Assembly: GCA_028279985.1 (NCBI GenBank)
Contig: JANQMR010000023.1
Location: 1-64,000 of the forward strand
DNA: 64,000 nt
Origin: Woeseiaceae bacterium
GTDB lineage: Bacteria; Pseudomonadota; Gammaproteobacteria; Steroidobacterales; Woeseiaceae
Reading direction: 5' to 3'
The notes beneath the pieces are model-generated. The model ran no database searches. It saw only the letters and a program-made list of their open reading frames with translations, and had not been told where the DNA came from. A program made the position numbers and the translations under genes. Below are positions 18,444 through 26,720 of this stretch, in pieces. Numbering within the stretch: position 1 is the stretch's first letter; every line of letters starts with the position of its first letter.

Positions 18444-19039
18444 GACGCCGTCATCCGCATGAAGTTGGCCATGAGCCTGTCTCCCTCGGGGGTCAGTACG
18501 CTTTCCGGGTGAAACTGCACGCCTTCCAGCGGTAACTCGCGATGCCGCACGCCCATTATCTCGCCGCGCTCGGTTTGCGCGGTACGTTCGAGCGCGGCCG
18601 GCAGCGACGCCGGTTCCGCGCACAGCGAATGATACCGGCCGACCTCGAACGGTTGGGACAGGCCGTCGTAAATAGTTTCGCCGTCGTGGCCGGCCATCGA
18701 GGTCTTGCCGTGCATCAGCCGCTCCGCGCGCACGATGTCGCCGCCGAAATGCTGCACCAGGCACTGGTGTCCGAGACACACGCCCAAAAGCGGTATCCGG
18801 TCTGCGAACGCCGCGATCATCGACAGGGACACGCCGGCTCCGTCGGGCCGCCCGGGGCCGGGCGATATCACCAGGTGGGTCGGCGCCAGCGCCAGCGCTT
18901 CCTCGACCGTGATCGCGTCGTTGCGAAACACCAGCACCTCGGCACCCCGGGCGGCAAAGGCCTGGACCAGGTTGTAGGTGAAGGAATCGTAGTTGTCGAT
19001 CAGCAACATGCGAACCTCGTCGAAACTTTCGGTCATCAC
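18440..19039 (-). CDS. trpG: Anthranilate synthase component II (glutamine amidotransferase)
   Basis: Class I amidotransferase that supplies ammonia to TrpE. 199 aa. The N-terminal pattern is [16 protein letters not shown], the catalytic Cys is in [17 protein letters not shown], and the His/Glu pair is in [12 protein letters not shown]. It could also serve p-aminobenzoate synthesis, as TrpG/PabA proteins often do; no pabB is near. Four-nt overlap with trpE. Confidence 0.95.
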   Translation of the reverse strand: MMTESFDEVRMLLIDNYDSFTYNLVQAFAARGAEVLVFRNDAITVEEALALAPTHLVISPGPGRPDGAGVSLSMIAAFADRIPLLGVCLGHQCLVQHFGGDIVRAERLMHGKTSMAGHDGETIYDGLSQPFEVGRYHSLCAEPASLPAALERTAQTERGEIMGVRHRELPLEGVQFHPESVLTPEGDRLMANFMRMTAS

Positions 19040-20439
19040 AGGCCCTCCTCGGCGAGCTCCAGCGCCTGCCTCAATATCGCGCTTTTGGCCAGCACTTCCC
19101 GGTATTCGCGTTCCGGCACCGAATCCGCAACGATACCGGCGCCGGCCTGAAAGCTGTACTCGCCGCCCGAAAACACCAGGGTCCGGATCGTAATCGCCTG
19201 GTCCATGTCCCCGGTGATACCGAAATAACCGGCGGTTCCGGCGTAAAGGCCCCGGCCGACGGACTCCATTTCCTCGATGATCTGCATGGCCCGAACCTTG
19301 GGCGCGCCCACCAGCGTGCCGGCGGGAAAACTCGCGGCGAAGAGGTCGAACTGATCGTAGCCGCGGTCGAGCTCCCCCTCGACGCCGCTGACGATGTGCA
19401 TCACGTGACTGTACCTTTCGATGGCGCGATACGGATCGACATGCACCGAGCCCGCCCGCGCCACCCGGCCGAGGTCGTTGCGCGCCAGGTCTACCAGCAT
19501 CACGTGCTCGGCGGCCTCCTTGGGATCGGCTAGCAGCGCCCGTTCGTTGCCGGCGTCCTCGTCGGGGGTCGCGCCGCGCGGCAGGGTCCCGGCGATCGGC
19601 CGGAGCGAGGCGGTCCTGCCGTTGAGCCTGACCAGCGCTTCGGGCGACGAACCGACGACAGCCAGATCGTCGAACTCGAAAAAGAACATGTAAGGCGACG
19701 GGTTGATCAGGCGCATCGCCCGGTACACCTCGAACGGCGACAAGTTGCTGTGTCCGCGAAACAACACCGAGATGACGATCTGGTAGATGTCGCCGGCCGC
19801 AATGTACGCCTTGCAGGCCTCGACCCGCTCGCAGAACTCGGCCTCGGTCAGGCTGGCCTCGGCCGGCGAGACGGCCACCGGCGATGTGGCGACCGGAACC
19901 GGGCCGCGCAGACAGTCGATTACCTGGCGCCTGAGCGCCGCCCGCTCGGCCTCGGGCCCGTCGTGCAACAGCGCTACGCGGCGGGTCAGGTGGTCGAACA
20001 CCAGCAGCGATCCGGGGGCGACGAATGCCGCGTCGGGCACGGCTTGCGGCTCGGTGGCCAGGGGCAGGCGCTCGAACAGGCGCACGACGTCGTAGCCCGA
20101 GACGCCGACCAGCCCGCCGGCGAAGGGTAGTCCGGCAACCGCCGGTTCGGGACGGGGCGCGCCGGCCAGCGCGGCGCGCAGCGCGTCGAGGTAGTCCTTG
20201 CGATTCGCCGGCCGCGGCCGGCGCTCGCCGTCGACGGACAGCCCGCTTGCATCCATGCGAATCTCGACCGCATCGCCGAAGCCGAGGAAGGAATAACGCG
20301 CCAGCCGCTCGCCCCGTTCAACACTCTCGAGCAGAAAACGCGGCCGCAGCGGTTCGAGCTTCAGATAGGCCGAGACCGGTGTGTCCAGGTCCGCCGCGAT
20401 GTCGAAGGGTGCTTGCATGAGATCGTCCATCATTTCCAT
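19036..20439 (-). CDS. trpE: Anthranilate synthase component I
   Basis: Converts chorismate to anthranilate; first committed step of tryptophan synthesis. 467 aa from the ATG at 20439; nearby ATGs at 20433 and 20430 are alternatives and no strong ribosome site separates them. The tryptophan feedback element [18 protein letters not shown] is intact near residues 36-53, so allosteric inhibition is expected. The catalytic C-terminal half has [43 protein letters not shown] and [11 protein letters not shown]. First structural gene after the attenuator at 20511-20550. Confidence 0.96.
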   Translation of the reverse strand: MEMMDDLMQAPFDIAADLDTPVSAYLKLEPLRPRFLLESVERGERLARYSFLGFGDAVEIRMDASGLSVDGERRPRPANRKDYLDALRAALAGAPRPEPAVAGLPFAGGLVGVSGYDVVRLFERLPLATEPQAVPDAAFVAPGSLLVFDHLTRRVALLHDGPEAERAALRRQVIDCLRGPVPVATSPVAVSPAEASLTEAEFCERVEACKAYIAAGDIYQIVISVLFRGHSNLSPFEVYRAMRLINPSPYMFFFEFDDLAVVGSSPEALVRLNGRTASLRPIAGTLPRGATPDEDAGNERALLADPKEAAEHVMLVDLARNDLGRVARAGSVHVDPYRAIERYSHVMHIVSGVEGELDRGYDQFDLFAASFPAGTLVGAPKVRAMQIIEEMESVGRGLYAGTAGYFGITGDMDQAITIRTLVFSGGEYSFQAGAGIVADSVPEREYREVLAKSAILRQALELAEEGL

Positions 20440-20440
20440 A

Positions 20441-20472
20441 GGGCCACTTGGCGGGAGGGCCACTTGGCGGGT
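20441..20472. repeat. 16-bp tandem duplication just upstream of trpE
   Basis: GGGCCACTTGGCGGG occurs twice head-to-tail (20441-20456 and 20457-20472; 15 of 16 identical). It lies between the attenuator and the trpE start, in the transcribed leader. Confidence 0.9.
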
Positions 20473-20510
20473 TCTGCGCAAATCCTTCGAACCCGGCCGA
20501 CCCGGCCACA

Positions 20511-20550
20511 ATAAAAAAAGCCCATCCCTGGTTCGGCAGAGATGGGCTTC
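20511..20550 (-). terminator. trp attenuator terminator
   Basis: On the minus strand the arms AAGCCCATCTC and CAGGGATGGGCTT pair around a short loop and run into seven T residues (20511-20519 region): a textbook intrinsic terminator. It lies 26 nt after the trpL stop and about 70 nt before the trpE start. An alternative pairing of GGGCGGCTGG (20580-20589) with CCGGAAGCCC (20544-20553) would consume its 5' arm and act as antiterminator (inferred by eye). Confidence 0.88.
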
Positions 20551-20575
20551 CGGTATCGCTTCGCTCAGCTAATAG

Positions 20576-20638
20576 TCAGCCAGCCGCCCCCTCTCTCAAA
20601 GGCAGCCACCGCCAGACAGCAATCAGCTTTGCGTTCAT
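20576..20638 (-). CDS. trpL: trp operon leader peptide
   Basis: A 20-residue peptide, MNAKLIAVWRWLPLREGAAG, with Trp codons at positions 9 and 11 (TGG CGG TGG) immediately before a GC-rich foldable region and an intrinsic terminator. This is the classical transcription-attenuation design: ribosome stalling at the Trp codons when charged tRNA-Trp is low would favour the antiterminator and read-through into trpE. No Shine-Dalgarno sequence precedes the ATG, and the best promoter predicts a transcript that begins at or within about 2 nt of it, so the leader may be translated leaderless. Confidence 0.9.
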   Translation of the reverse strand: MNAKLIAVWRWLPLREGAAG

Positions 20639-20645
20639 GAGGCCG

Positions 20646-20674
20646 TTTGTACGGGACGTATCGCCGGCCGTCAA
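20646..20674 (-). promoter_or_regulatory. trp operon promoter
   Basis: On the minus strand TTGACG (20669-20674) and TACAAA (20646-20651) are separated by exactly 17 bp. Seven bases (CGGCCTC) lie between the -10 and the trpL ATG. I see no convincing TrpR operator. Confidence 0.6.
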
Positions 20675-20700
20675 GCACCAATTCGGCATTCTGCCCCCCG

Positions 20701-22539
20701 CTATAACTCGTAGAGCATCGGCAAGACCAGCGAAAACCCGATCCACATGATGATCGTCAGCGGGATACCCACCCTCAGGAAGTCCGAGAACTTGTAGCCG
20801 CCGGCGCTCAGGATCAGCAGGTTGGTCTGGTAGCCGTAAGGCGTCGCGAAACTCATGTTGGCGCCGAACAGCACGGCGAGGAGAAAGGGTTCCGGCGGCG
20901 CGCCGAGCTGTGCCGCGATGCCGATCGCGATCGGCGTGCCGATGGCCGCGGCGGCGTTGTTCGAGACGATGTTGGTCATGATCGTCATCAGCAACAGGAA
21001 CGCCGACAGGATCATCGGCGTCGGCAAGGCCGAGGTCGCCTGTACGAAGCTCATCGCGATGAAGTCCGCCATCCCGGTGCCGATCAGCGCCTTGCCGAGC
21101 GCAAGGCTTGCGACGATGATCAGGACCACCGGTATCGACAAGGCGGCGACGGCGTCCTGCCAGGTCAGGCACCGGGTCACGAGCATCAGGCCGAGACCGG
21201 CCAGCGCGCTGACCGAGATTGGTAAAACGCCAAGCGCCGCGGCGGCTACGACGAAGGCCATGATCGCCAGTGCACGATTGGCGCGCGCCGTGTGCGGCAG
21301 GTCGGTCGTGCCGTCGAGCACCAGCATCGTGCCGCTGTCCTTGAGCTTGTCGATGGCGCTGCGGGTGCCCTGCACCAGCAGCACGTCGCCGGCCCTGAGA
21401 CGGATCGAAGCCAGCTCGCTGGTGACCTGCGAGGCCGGCGCGCGGGCGCGATGCAAGGCCAGCGGCATCAGGCCGTGACTCGCGCTGAAGCGGGTTGCGG
21501 CCAGCGTGCGCAGGTGTAAGGGCGAGCCGCGGGTGACCACGACCTCGGCCAGTTGCTGGCCGCCGGCTTCGAGCGGGAATTCGTCGTCCACCGGATGCTC
21601 GTCGTCGGAGACGTTGTACAAGGTCGCGCCGAGCAGTTGTTCGTAGTGTTTGAGGTTTTCGGGCGAGTCCTTGACGAACAGCCGGTCGCCCGGAAGGATC
21701 TTGACCGACGGCAGCTTGGCCAGGAACAGCGAATCGCTGCGCTGTATCTTGTCCACCCGCATCGCACCGTCGGTCTTGGCCAGTACTTCGGACAGCGACT
21801 TGCCGGCCGCGAAGCCGCCTTCCTTGATGTTGAGCTGCGCCGTGAACACCCGCGGCGTCGTATCGGCCATCGGCGGCGTGCGATCCGGCAGGAGCCTGGG
21901 TGCGACCAGCCACAGGAAGAGTATGCCCACCCCGCCGACGATGGCCACCGGCAGCACCCATTCGAACATCGTGAATTCGTGATTGCCGAGATCCCGGGAG
22001 ATACCCACGACCAACAGGTTGGTCGACGTGCCTATCGTCGTGGACATGCCGCCGATGATGGTCGCAAGCCCCATCGGCAACATGGCTTCCGAGACCGGGA
22101 ATTTCACGCGCAGCGAGGCGCCGACCAGGATCGGCATCAGCAGGACGACAATGGGCGTATTGTTCATGAAGGCCGACAGCACCGCGCCTGCGACCAGCGT
22201 CGCGATCAGCGCCAACACGGGCCGTGTCGACCAGGCCTTGCCGACGACCGTGGCCAAAGGCTGCAGGGCGCCGGTGGTTTCCAGCGCCTTGCCGACCATC
22301 ATCAAAGCGCAGATCGCAATCAGCGCCTCGCTGCCGAAACCGGCGAAAAAGTCCACGGGCTCGAGCAGGCGTTCGCCGCCGCGTTCGTACGGAAACAACT
22401 GGAAGCCCGCGATCAGGACGATCAGGATCGCAAGCGACGACGACTCGAGCGGGATGTGATCGCGCGTGAACAGGAACAGCGCGATGACCGTCAGAACGAG
22501 TACCGCTATCCCGTGGGCGTCGACGACAATCGGCTGCAA
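20701..22539 (-). CDS. SLC13/DASS-family permease with TrkA-C domains
   Basis: 612-aa inner-membrane transporter. N-terminal hydrophobic spans (about residues 5-195), with the conserved SAFMNNTPIVVLLMPIL and STTIGTSTNLLVVGI, precede two cytoplasmic TrkA-C/RCK-C-type segments (about 215-390; LPSVKILPGDRLFVKDSPE and SIRLRAGDVLLVQGT). Further spans follow, with TNIVSNNAAAAIGTPIAI near residue 520. The family moves dicarboxylates, sulfate or other anions with sodium; this insertion is typical of uncharacterised bacterial members, so the substrate is unknown. The start is a TTG at 22539 with AGGAA 7 nt upstream. The gene stops about 27 bp before the trp promoter, and no transporter partner is adjacent. 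Confidence 0.88.
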   Translation of the reverse strand: MQPIVVDAHGIAVLVLTVIALFLFTRDHIPLESSSLAILIVLIAGFQLFPYERGGERLLEPVDFFAGFGSEALIAICALMMVGKALETTGALQPLATVVGKAWSTRPVLALIATLVAGAVLSAFMNNTPIVVLLMPILVGASLRVKFPVSEAMLPMGLATIIGGMSTTIGTSTNLLVVGISRDLGNHEFTMFEWVLPVAIVGGVGILFLWLVAPRLLPDRTPPMADTTPRVFTAQLNIKEGGFAAGKSLSEVLAKTDGAMRVDKIQRSDSLFLAKLPSVKILPGDRLFVKDSPENLKHYEQLLGATLYNVSDDEHPVDDEFPLEAGGQQLAEVVVTRGSPLHLRTLAATRFSASHGLMPLALHRARAPASQVTSELASIRLRAGDVLLVQGTRSAIDKLKDSGTMLVLDGTTDLPHTARANRALAIMAFVVAAAALGVLPISVSALAGLGLMLVTRCLTWQDAVAALSIPVVLIIVASLALGKALIGTGMADFIAMSFVQATSALPTPMILSAFLLLMTIMTNIVSNNAAAAIGTPIAIGIAAQLGAPPEPFLLAVLFGANMSFATPYGYQTNLLILSAGGYKFSDFLRVGIPLTIIMWIGFSLVLPMLYEL

Positions 22540-22668
22540 TACGGTTTCCTCGCTTCGATCGCGGTTTCGAGCGCGGTTTCGGTCGCGCGGACAGCGGCGG
22601 TTTTCGAGCGGCCGCGTCGCCCTGGTGTCCCGTCCCGGGATTCGTCGAGCGACTCCCGAGACAGGACC

Positions 22669-22833
22669 CTAGTGTTCTGTCTGATTCATTCGTTGAATAA
22701 TTCGGTCGCGGATTTTCGTGGCTGGCAAGGCGCGGCGACGAGTCATAGCGGGGCTATGGCGAGGAGCCGCAACGCCGCCAGACGCGAAAAGACGCAGCGA
22801 ATTATTCAACGAATGAATCAGACAGAACACTAG
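22669..22833. mobile_element. 165-bp MITE-like palindrome, family 2, copy A
   Basis: Perfect 36-bp inverted ends (22669-22704 and 22798-22833), each beginning CTAGTGTTCTGTCTGATTCA on its own strand. The interior is also partly self-complementary (CATAGC...GCTATG at 22744-22758; CTGGC...GCCAG), so the whole element could fold as one hairpin. There is no open frame of coding quality. A diverged copy is at 56414-56530, sharing the interior run GTGGCTGGCAAGGCGCGGCG. The rest of the 22540-23079 gap holds only a repetitive GCGGTTTCG stretch near 22560-22590 and a GC-rich region before the next promoter. Confidence 0.85.
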
Positions 22834-23028
22834 CCCAGATCATATTTGTTGTGCAATCTGGCGCGCTGCGGCCCTTTGTTGTAAGGCCGCGTGTAGTCGC
22901 CGGCGCAAGTCCTTGAATTCGCTTGCATCGACGGAAGGCGCGCGAACCCTCCGGCCGGCCCGTTCGCCGATGGTGCACGGGCGGGGTCCCGCCTGCGCCC
23001 GCGCTTACTGGGCAGCCTCGCGAGTTTT

Positions 23029-23037
23029 TGTTATTGT
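23029..23037 (+). promoter_or_regulatory. Candidate extended -10 for the small gene-ppc operon
   Basis: TG-T-TATTGT about 45 nt before the ATG at 23080, in the only AT-rich patch of a GC-rich stretch. No good -35 is visible. Confidence 0.3.
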
Positions 23038-23079
23038 CGCGACGCGCGGCCGGTCGAGGCCGCGGCTGCCTGTAGAGCC

Positions 23080-23403
23080 ATGACCTCCAAAGCACTACTC
23101 GATGCCTGGGCCGCCGAGCGAGCGCCCGTCAAGACCCGTGAAGCGTATTCGATACGCCTGAACAACGAGGACGCCGCGAGAGTGCATGCGCTGGCGGACC
23201 TGTTTCCGGGCGTGGACGCCGAACGCATCATCAGCGACCTCCTGTCGGCGGCGCTAGAGCAGACCGAGGCCGCGATCCCTTACGTTCCCGGCGACAAGGT
23301 CATCCGCGAAGACGATTTCGGCGACCCGGTGTACGAAGACGTGGGGCTCACACCCCGATTCCGGGAGCTGGTCAAGGCGCACCGTAAACGGCTGGCGGAT
23401 TGA
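23080..23403 (+). CDS. Conserved small protein upstream of ppc
   Basis: 107 aa, soluble, no signal peptide. It has a ribbon-helix-helix-like N-terminal half (YSIRLNNEDAARVHALADLF then DAERIISDLLSAAL) and a conserved C-terminal segment YVPGDKVIREDDFGDPVYED followed by TPRFRELVKAH. I recall homologues beside ppc in pseudomonads, sometimes labelled 'type 1 pili tip component', a name nothing in this sequence supports. Its stop adjoins ppc, so the two are probably co-transcribed. Function unknown; a DNA-binding or PEP-carboxylase-related role is speculation. Confidence 0.8.
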   Translation: MTSKALLDAWAAERAPVKTREAYSIRLNNEDAARVHALADLFPGVDAERIISDLLSAALEQTEAAIPYVPGDKVIREDDFGDPVYEDVGLTPRFRELVKAHRKRLAD

Positions 23404-23423
23404 CGACGCCGGCTTTGCCCAGC

Positions 23424-26165
23424 ATGAGCGACGCGGCACCCAAAACACTGCACCGCCAGGACATCACCTTCGAAGACAAGGACCAGGCGCTGCGCGACGA
23501 CGTGCGGACCCTGGGCGCGCTGGTGGGAGAGCTCATCGAAGAGCAGGGCGGCAGTCGGTTGTTCGAGTTCGTCGAAGACGCGAGACTGCGTGCGATCCGC
23601 CGCCGCGAGGGCACCGGCGTATCCGACGAGGAGCTGGCGGCGCTGGTCGGCGGGCTCGAGCCGGATCACGCCCTGCAGGTCATCCGGAGCTTTTCGACCT
23701 ATTTCCAGATGGTCAACACGGCCGAGAAAGTCCACCGCATCCGGCGGCGCCGCGAATATCTCCGCGACATCGGCAACTATCAGCCCGGCGGTCTCGAAGA
23801 CACGCTGTTCAAGCTCAAGGCCGCCGGTCTCGGTGTCGACGAGCTGCAAGCGCTGATCGATTCGCTCAGCATCGAGCCGGTGTTCACCGCGCATCCGACC
23901 GAGCCCACCCGGCGCACCATCCTGCGCAAGGAACAGAACATCGTCCGGCACCTGGTGGACATGCTGAACCCGACGATGACGCCGCAGGAACACCACGTTT
24001 CGCTGCAGAACATCCGCCTGCTCGCGACCACCGGCTGGCAGACCGAAGAACACCCGTCGGCACAAATGACCGTTGCGGACGAGCTCGAACACGTACTGTT
24101 CTTCATCACCGACGTGCTGTATCGGGCCATGCCGCCGTTTTACGAGGACATGGAGAACGCCGTGTCGCGTGTGTACGGCGAAGAAGGCCGGCGGCTGGAG
24201 ATTCCCACGATCGTCCGGTTCGCTTCCTGGGTCGGCGGAGACATGGACGGCAACCCGAACGTCAATGCCAAAACCATACGCGAGACGCTGGCGCGGCAAC
24301 GTTCGCTGATCCTCGACCTTTATTACAGGGAATGTGGGGCCCTGTCGGCAAAACTCAGCCAATCCGACGAACGCGCGGAATTCAGCCGCTCGCTGCTCGA
24401 CAAGGTCGAGGAATACCGCTGCGTATTTCAGCAGGCGTATCACGCGGTTCCGGCGCGGCACCGCGACATGCCCTACCGGGTGTTTCTGCGCCTGATCCAG
24501 CAGCGCCTGCAATCCACTTATGACGACGACGTCTTCCCGTACGAGGACGCCGCCGAATTCCGCGGCGACATCCAGCTCATCGCCGACAGCCTTGCGGCGA
24601 ACAAGGGCCAGCATGCCGGACTGTTTGCCGTCAGACGCCTGCTGCGGCGCATCGACACCTTCGGATTCCATCTGGCGACCCTGGACGTAAGGCAGGACGC
24701 CGAAGTGCATCGTGCGGTGGTCGGCGAGTGCCTGGGCGACGACGAGTGGCTCGAACGCAGCTCCGAAGACCGCGCGCGGCGCATTGTCGAAGCCATCGAG
24801 AGCCGCGAGGGCGCACCGGTGAAACTGTCGACGCAGGCGCGCAAGACCATCGCGGTGTTTCAGTCGATCGCGGCCTGCCGCCGCAAGTACGGCGCAAATG
24901 CCATCGGCCCGTTCATCATCAGCATGACCCAGGGACCGGACGACATACTCTCGGTGCTGTTGCTCGCGCAATGGAGCGAATTGCACAACCGGCGCGGCGA
25001 GGTGCCGCTGGACATCACACCGCTGCTCGAGACCGTCGACGACCTGAAAAAAGGACCCGACATCCTGACGGCGCTGTTGTCGACCCGGTTCTATCGCGAT
25101 CACCTGAAGACGCGCGGCGACCGCCAGACGATCATGATCGGTTATTCCGACAGCAACAAGGACGGCGGCCTCGCGTCGGCGCGCTGGGCCTTGCAGAACG
25201 CCGAGGTGACCCTGGTCGAATGCGTAGAGGCGCAGGGCATCGAGCTGACCCTGTTCCACGGCCGCGGCGGCACGATCAGCCGGGGCGGCAGCAAGACCCA
25301 CGTCGCGGTGCTCGGCGCGCCGCCCGGGACGGTCAACGGGCGGCTGCGGGTCACGGAGCAGGGCGAGATCATCAACGAGAAGTACGGCCTGCGCGGTATC
25401 GCCCTGCGCAGCCTGGAGCAGATGACGGGCTCGGTCGCGCTGGCGACGGCATTGCCGCATCACCGCGGCAACGATCGGCCCGAATGGCACGGCATGATGG
25501 ATGTCATCGCAGACGAAAGCCGGCGCGCCTATCGCGAGCTCGTCTACGAGACCCCGGATTTTTACGAGTATTTTCGCAAAGCGACGCCGATCGACCTGAT
25601 CGAACACCTGCGCATCGGCTCGCGGCCGTCCTCGCGCCGCAGCCAGGCCGGCATCCGGGACCTGCGTGCGATTCCGTGGGTGTTCTCCTGGACACAGGCG
25701 AGATTCGTTCTGCCCGGTTGGTACGGCTTCGGCTCCGGGCTCAGGAAAGCCGCCGAACGATTCGACGATGCGAGTTTTCGCGACATGTTCGCCGAGTGGT
25801 ACTTCATGCGCGGGCTGACGGCCGACGCCGAGATGGTCTTGTCCAAGGCCGACCTCGGTATCGCCCGGCTCTACTCGGAACTGGCCGGCGACCTGCACGA
25901 GCAGTTTTTTCCGGTCATCGAGGCCGAATACACGCTGACCCGCGATCTGATCCTCGAATACTCGGAACACGGAGCCCTGCTGGAAGGCGACGTCACGCTG
26001 CAACGCGCGATCATGTTGCGCAATCCCTACGCCGACCCGATGAGCCTGATGCAGGTGGACCTCTTGTCGCGCTGGCGCGAGTCGGGCTCGGAGGACCCGG
26101 CCCTGCTCAATGCCCTGCTCGCCAGCGTCAACGGGATCGCGCAGGCGCTGCAGAACACCGGCTGA
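23424..26165 (+). CDS. ppc: Phosphoenolpyruvate carboxylase
   Basis: Anaplerotic carboxylation of PEP to oxaloacetate. 913 aa from the ATG at 23424; a TTG at 23400 overlapping the upstream stop would add 8 residues. Catalytic motifs are VFTAHPTEPTRRTIL (active His), SWVGGDMDGNPNV, the glycine loop LFHGRGGTISRGG, LRVTEQGEIINEKYGL, and the C-terminal NTG that enters the active site. With gltA at 48.6-49.9 kb it feeds the citrate cycle. No N-terminal phosphorylation motif of the plant type. Confidence 0.97.
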   Translation: MSDAAPKTLHRQDITFEDKDQALRDDVRTLGALVGELIEEQGGSRLFEFVEDARLRAIRRREGTGVSDEELAALVGGLEPDHALQVIRSFSTYFQMVNTAEKVHRIRRRREYLRDIGNYQPGGLEDTLFKLKAAGLGVDELQALIDSLSIEPVFTAHPTEPTRRTILRKEQNIVRHLVDMLNPTMTPQEHHVSLQNIRLLATTGWQTEEHPSAQMTVADELEHVLFFITDVLYRAMPPFYEDMENAVSRVYGEEGRRLEIPTIVRFASWVGGDMDGNPNVNAKTIRETLARQRSLILDLYYRECGALSAKLSQSDERAEFSRSLLDKVEEYRCVFQQAYHAVPARHRDMPYRVFLRLIQQRLQSTYDDDVFPYEDAAEFRGDIQLIADSLAANKGQHAGLFAVRRLLRRIDTFGFHLATLDVRQDAEVHRAVVGECLGDDEWLERSSEDRARRIVEAIESREGAPVKLSTQARKTIAVFQSIAACRRKYGANAIGPFIISMTQGPDDILSVLLLAQWSELHNRRGEVPLDITPLLETVDDLKKGPDILTALLSTRFYRDHLKTRGDRQTIMIGYSDSNKDGGLASARWALQNAEVTLVECVEAQGIELTLFHGRGGTISRGGSKTHVAVLGAPPGTVNGRLRVTEQGEIINEKYGLRGIALRSLEQMTGSVALATALPHHRGNDRPEWHGMMDVIADESRRAYRELVYETPDFYEYFRKATPIDLIEHLRIGSRPSSRRSQAGIRDLRAIPWVFSWTQARFVLPGWYGFGSGLRKAAERFDDASFRDMFAEWYFMRGLTADAEMVLSKADLGIARLYSELAGDLHEQFFPVIEAEYTLTRDLILEYSEHGALLEGDVTLQRAIMLRNPYADPMSLMQVDLLSRWRESGSEDPALLNALLASVNGIAQALQNTG

Positions 26166-26190
26166 CGAGGCGAAGATTGCGGGAGATTGT

Positions 26191-26217
26191 GAAAGGCCGC
26201 TTTCGCCGTCGCCTTTT
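26191..26217 (+). terminator. Candidate terminator after ppc
   Basis: GAAAGGC (26191-26197) and GCCTTTTC (26211-26218) pair around a GC-rich loop and end in four T residues. It is a short stem with a large loop, so only moderately convincing. Confidence 0.35.
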
Positions 26218-26224
26218 CCGTTTC

Positions 26225-26310
26225 AGGGCCTGTCGACACGGTGCTACTTCCGCCTTGTCAGACGGCAATAGCGTCAGCAGGCTTCACCAGCGTCGTGTTA
26301 ACAGGTCCTA
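26225..26310. repeat. CTAG-ended palindromic element, family 3, copy A
   Basis: Terminal inverted repeats AGGGCCTGTCGACAC (26225-26239) and, on the other strand, AGGACCTGTTAACAC (ending 26309), 12 of 15 matching, with CTAG at the right end. The right 38 bp closely match 63341-63374. The TAG of this CTAG is the stop codon of the gene at 26308-26712. Confidence 0.7.
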
Positions 26311-26712
26311 GAAGCTGATGCGAAACAGGGTCGCGGGACGATTCCGCTCGAACGGCAGGTCCGTCATATCGGTCTCCTGCCGCATGCGGAGTTCCGCGGC
26401 CGCATCGTAACCCCAGCTTATCCTGGACGGATCGTCGAGTCGGGCCTCCAGCTCGCTGCGCCAGAACTCGCGCTCCTCGAGCCGCTGCAACTTGCGATAG
26501 TCGTCGAGGATGCGTTTTCGCAGCAAGGCCTCGTAGCGATCGTCGATATCCACCGGATCGCCGCGTTTTCGGGCGACGACGACGATCTCCTCGACCGACG
26601 CCCCGTCGTCGTCGGCCTCGGCGCCGGGGTCCTCCTGCCCCACGGCAATGGCGGACCAGGCCATTGCCGCAGACGCAAGTCCCGCCAGCAAACCCGGCCG
26701 CGGCACCCTCAT
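26308..26712 (-). CDS. Small secreted protein with a TonB-box-like segment
   Basis: 134 aa from the ATG at 26712, 9 nt after the solute-binding protein stop. An N-terminal signal peptide (LLAGLASAAMAWSAIAVGQ) is followed by an acidic linker and then VEEIVVVARKRG (about residues 41-52), which looks like the TonB-box region at the mature N-terminus of TonB-dependent receptors. The rest is charged and helical (LRKRILDDYRKLQRLEEREF) with no beta-barrel. I do not recognise a family. Possible readings are an accessory periplasmic protein or a decayed receptor N-terminus. Its stop codon comes from the repeat element at 26225-26310. Confidence 0.6.
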   Translation of the reverse strand: MRVPRPGLLAGLASAAMAWSAIAVGQEDPGAEADDDGASVEEIVVVARKRGDPVDIDDRYEALLRKRILDDYRKLQRLEEREFWRSELEARLDDPSRISWGYDAAAELRMRQETDMTDLPFERNRPATLFRISF

Positions 26713-26720
26713 CGGTTTTT

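Noticed and set aside
22669..22833. Intrinsic terminator or insertion sequence with its own transposase
   Set aside because: Palindrome is far longer than a terminator and lacks a T-run; no coding frame inside, so it is called MITE-like rather than an IS.
23280..26003. 907-codon minus-strand open frame opposite ppc
   Set aside because: ppc on the plus strand is complete with all motifs; long antisense frames are expected from GC-rich codon bias.
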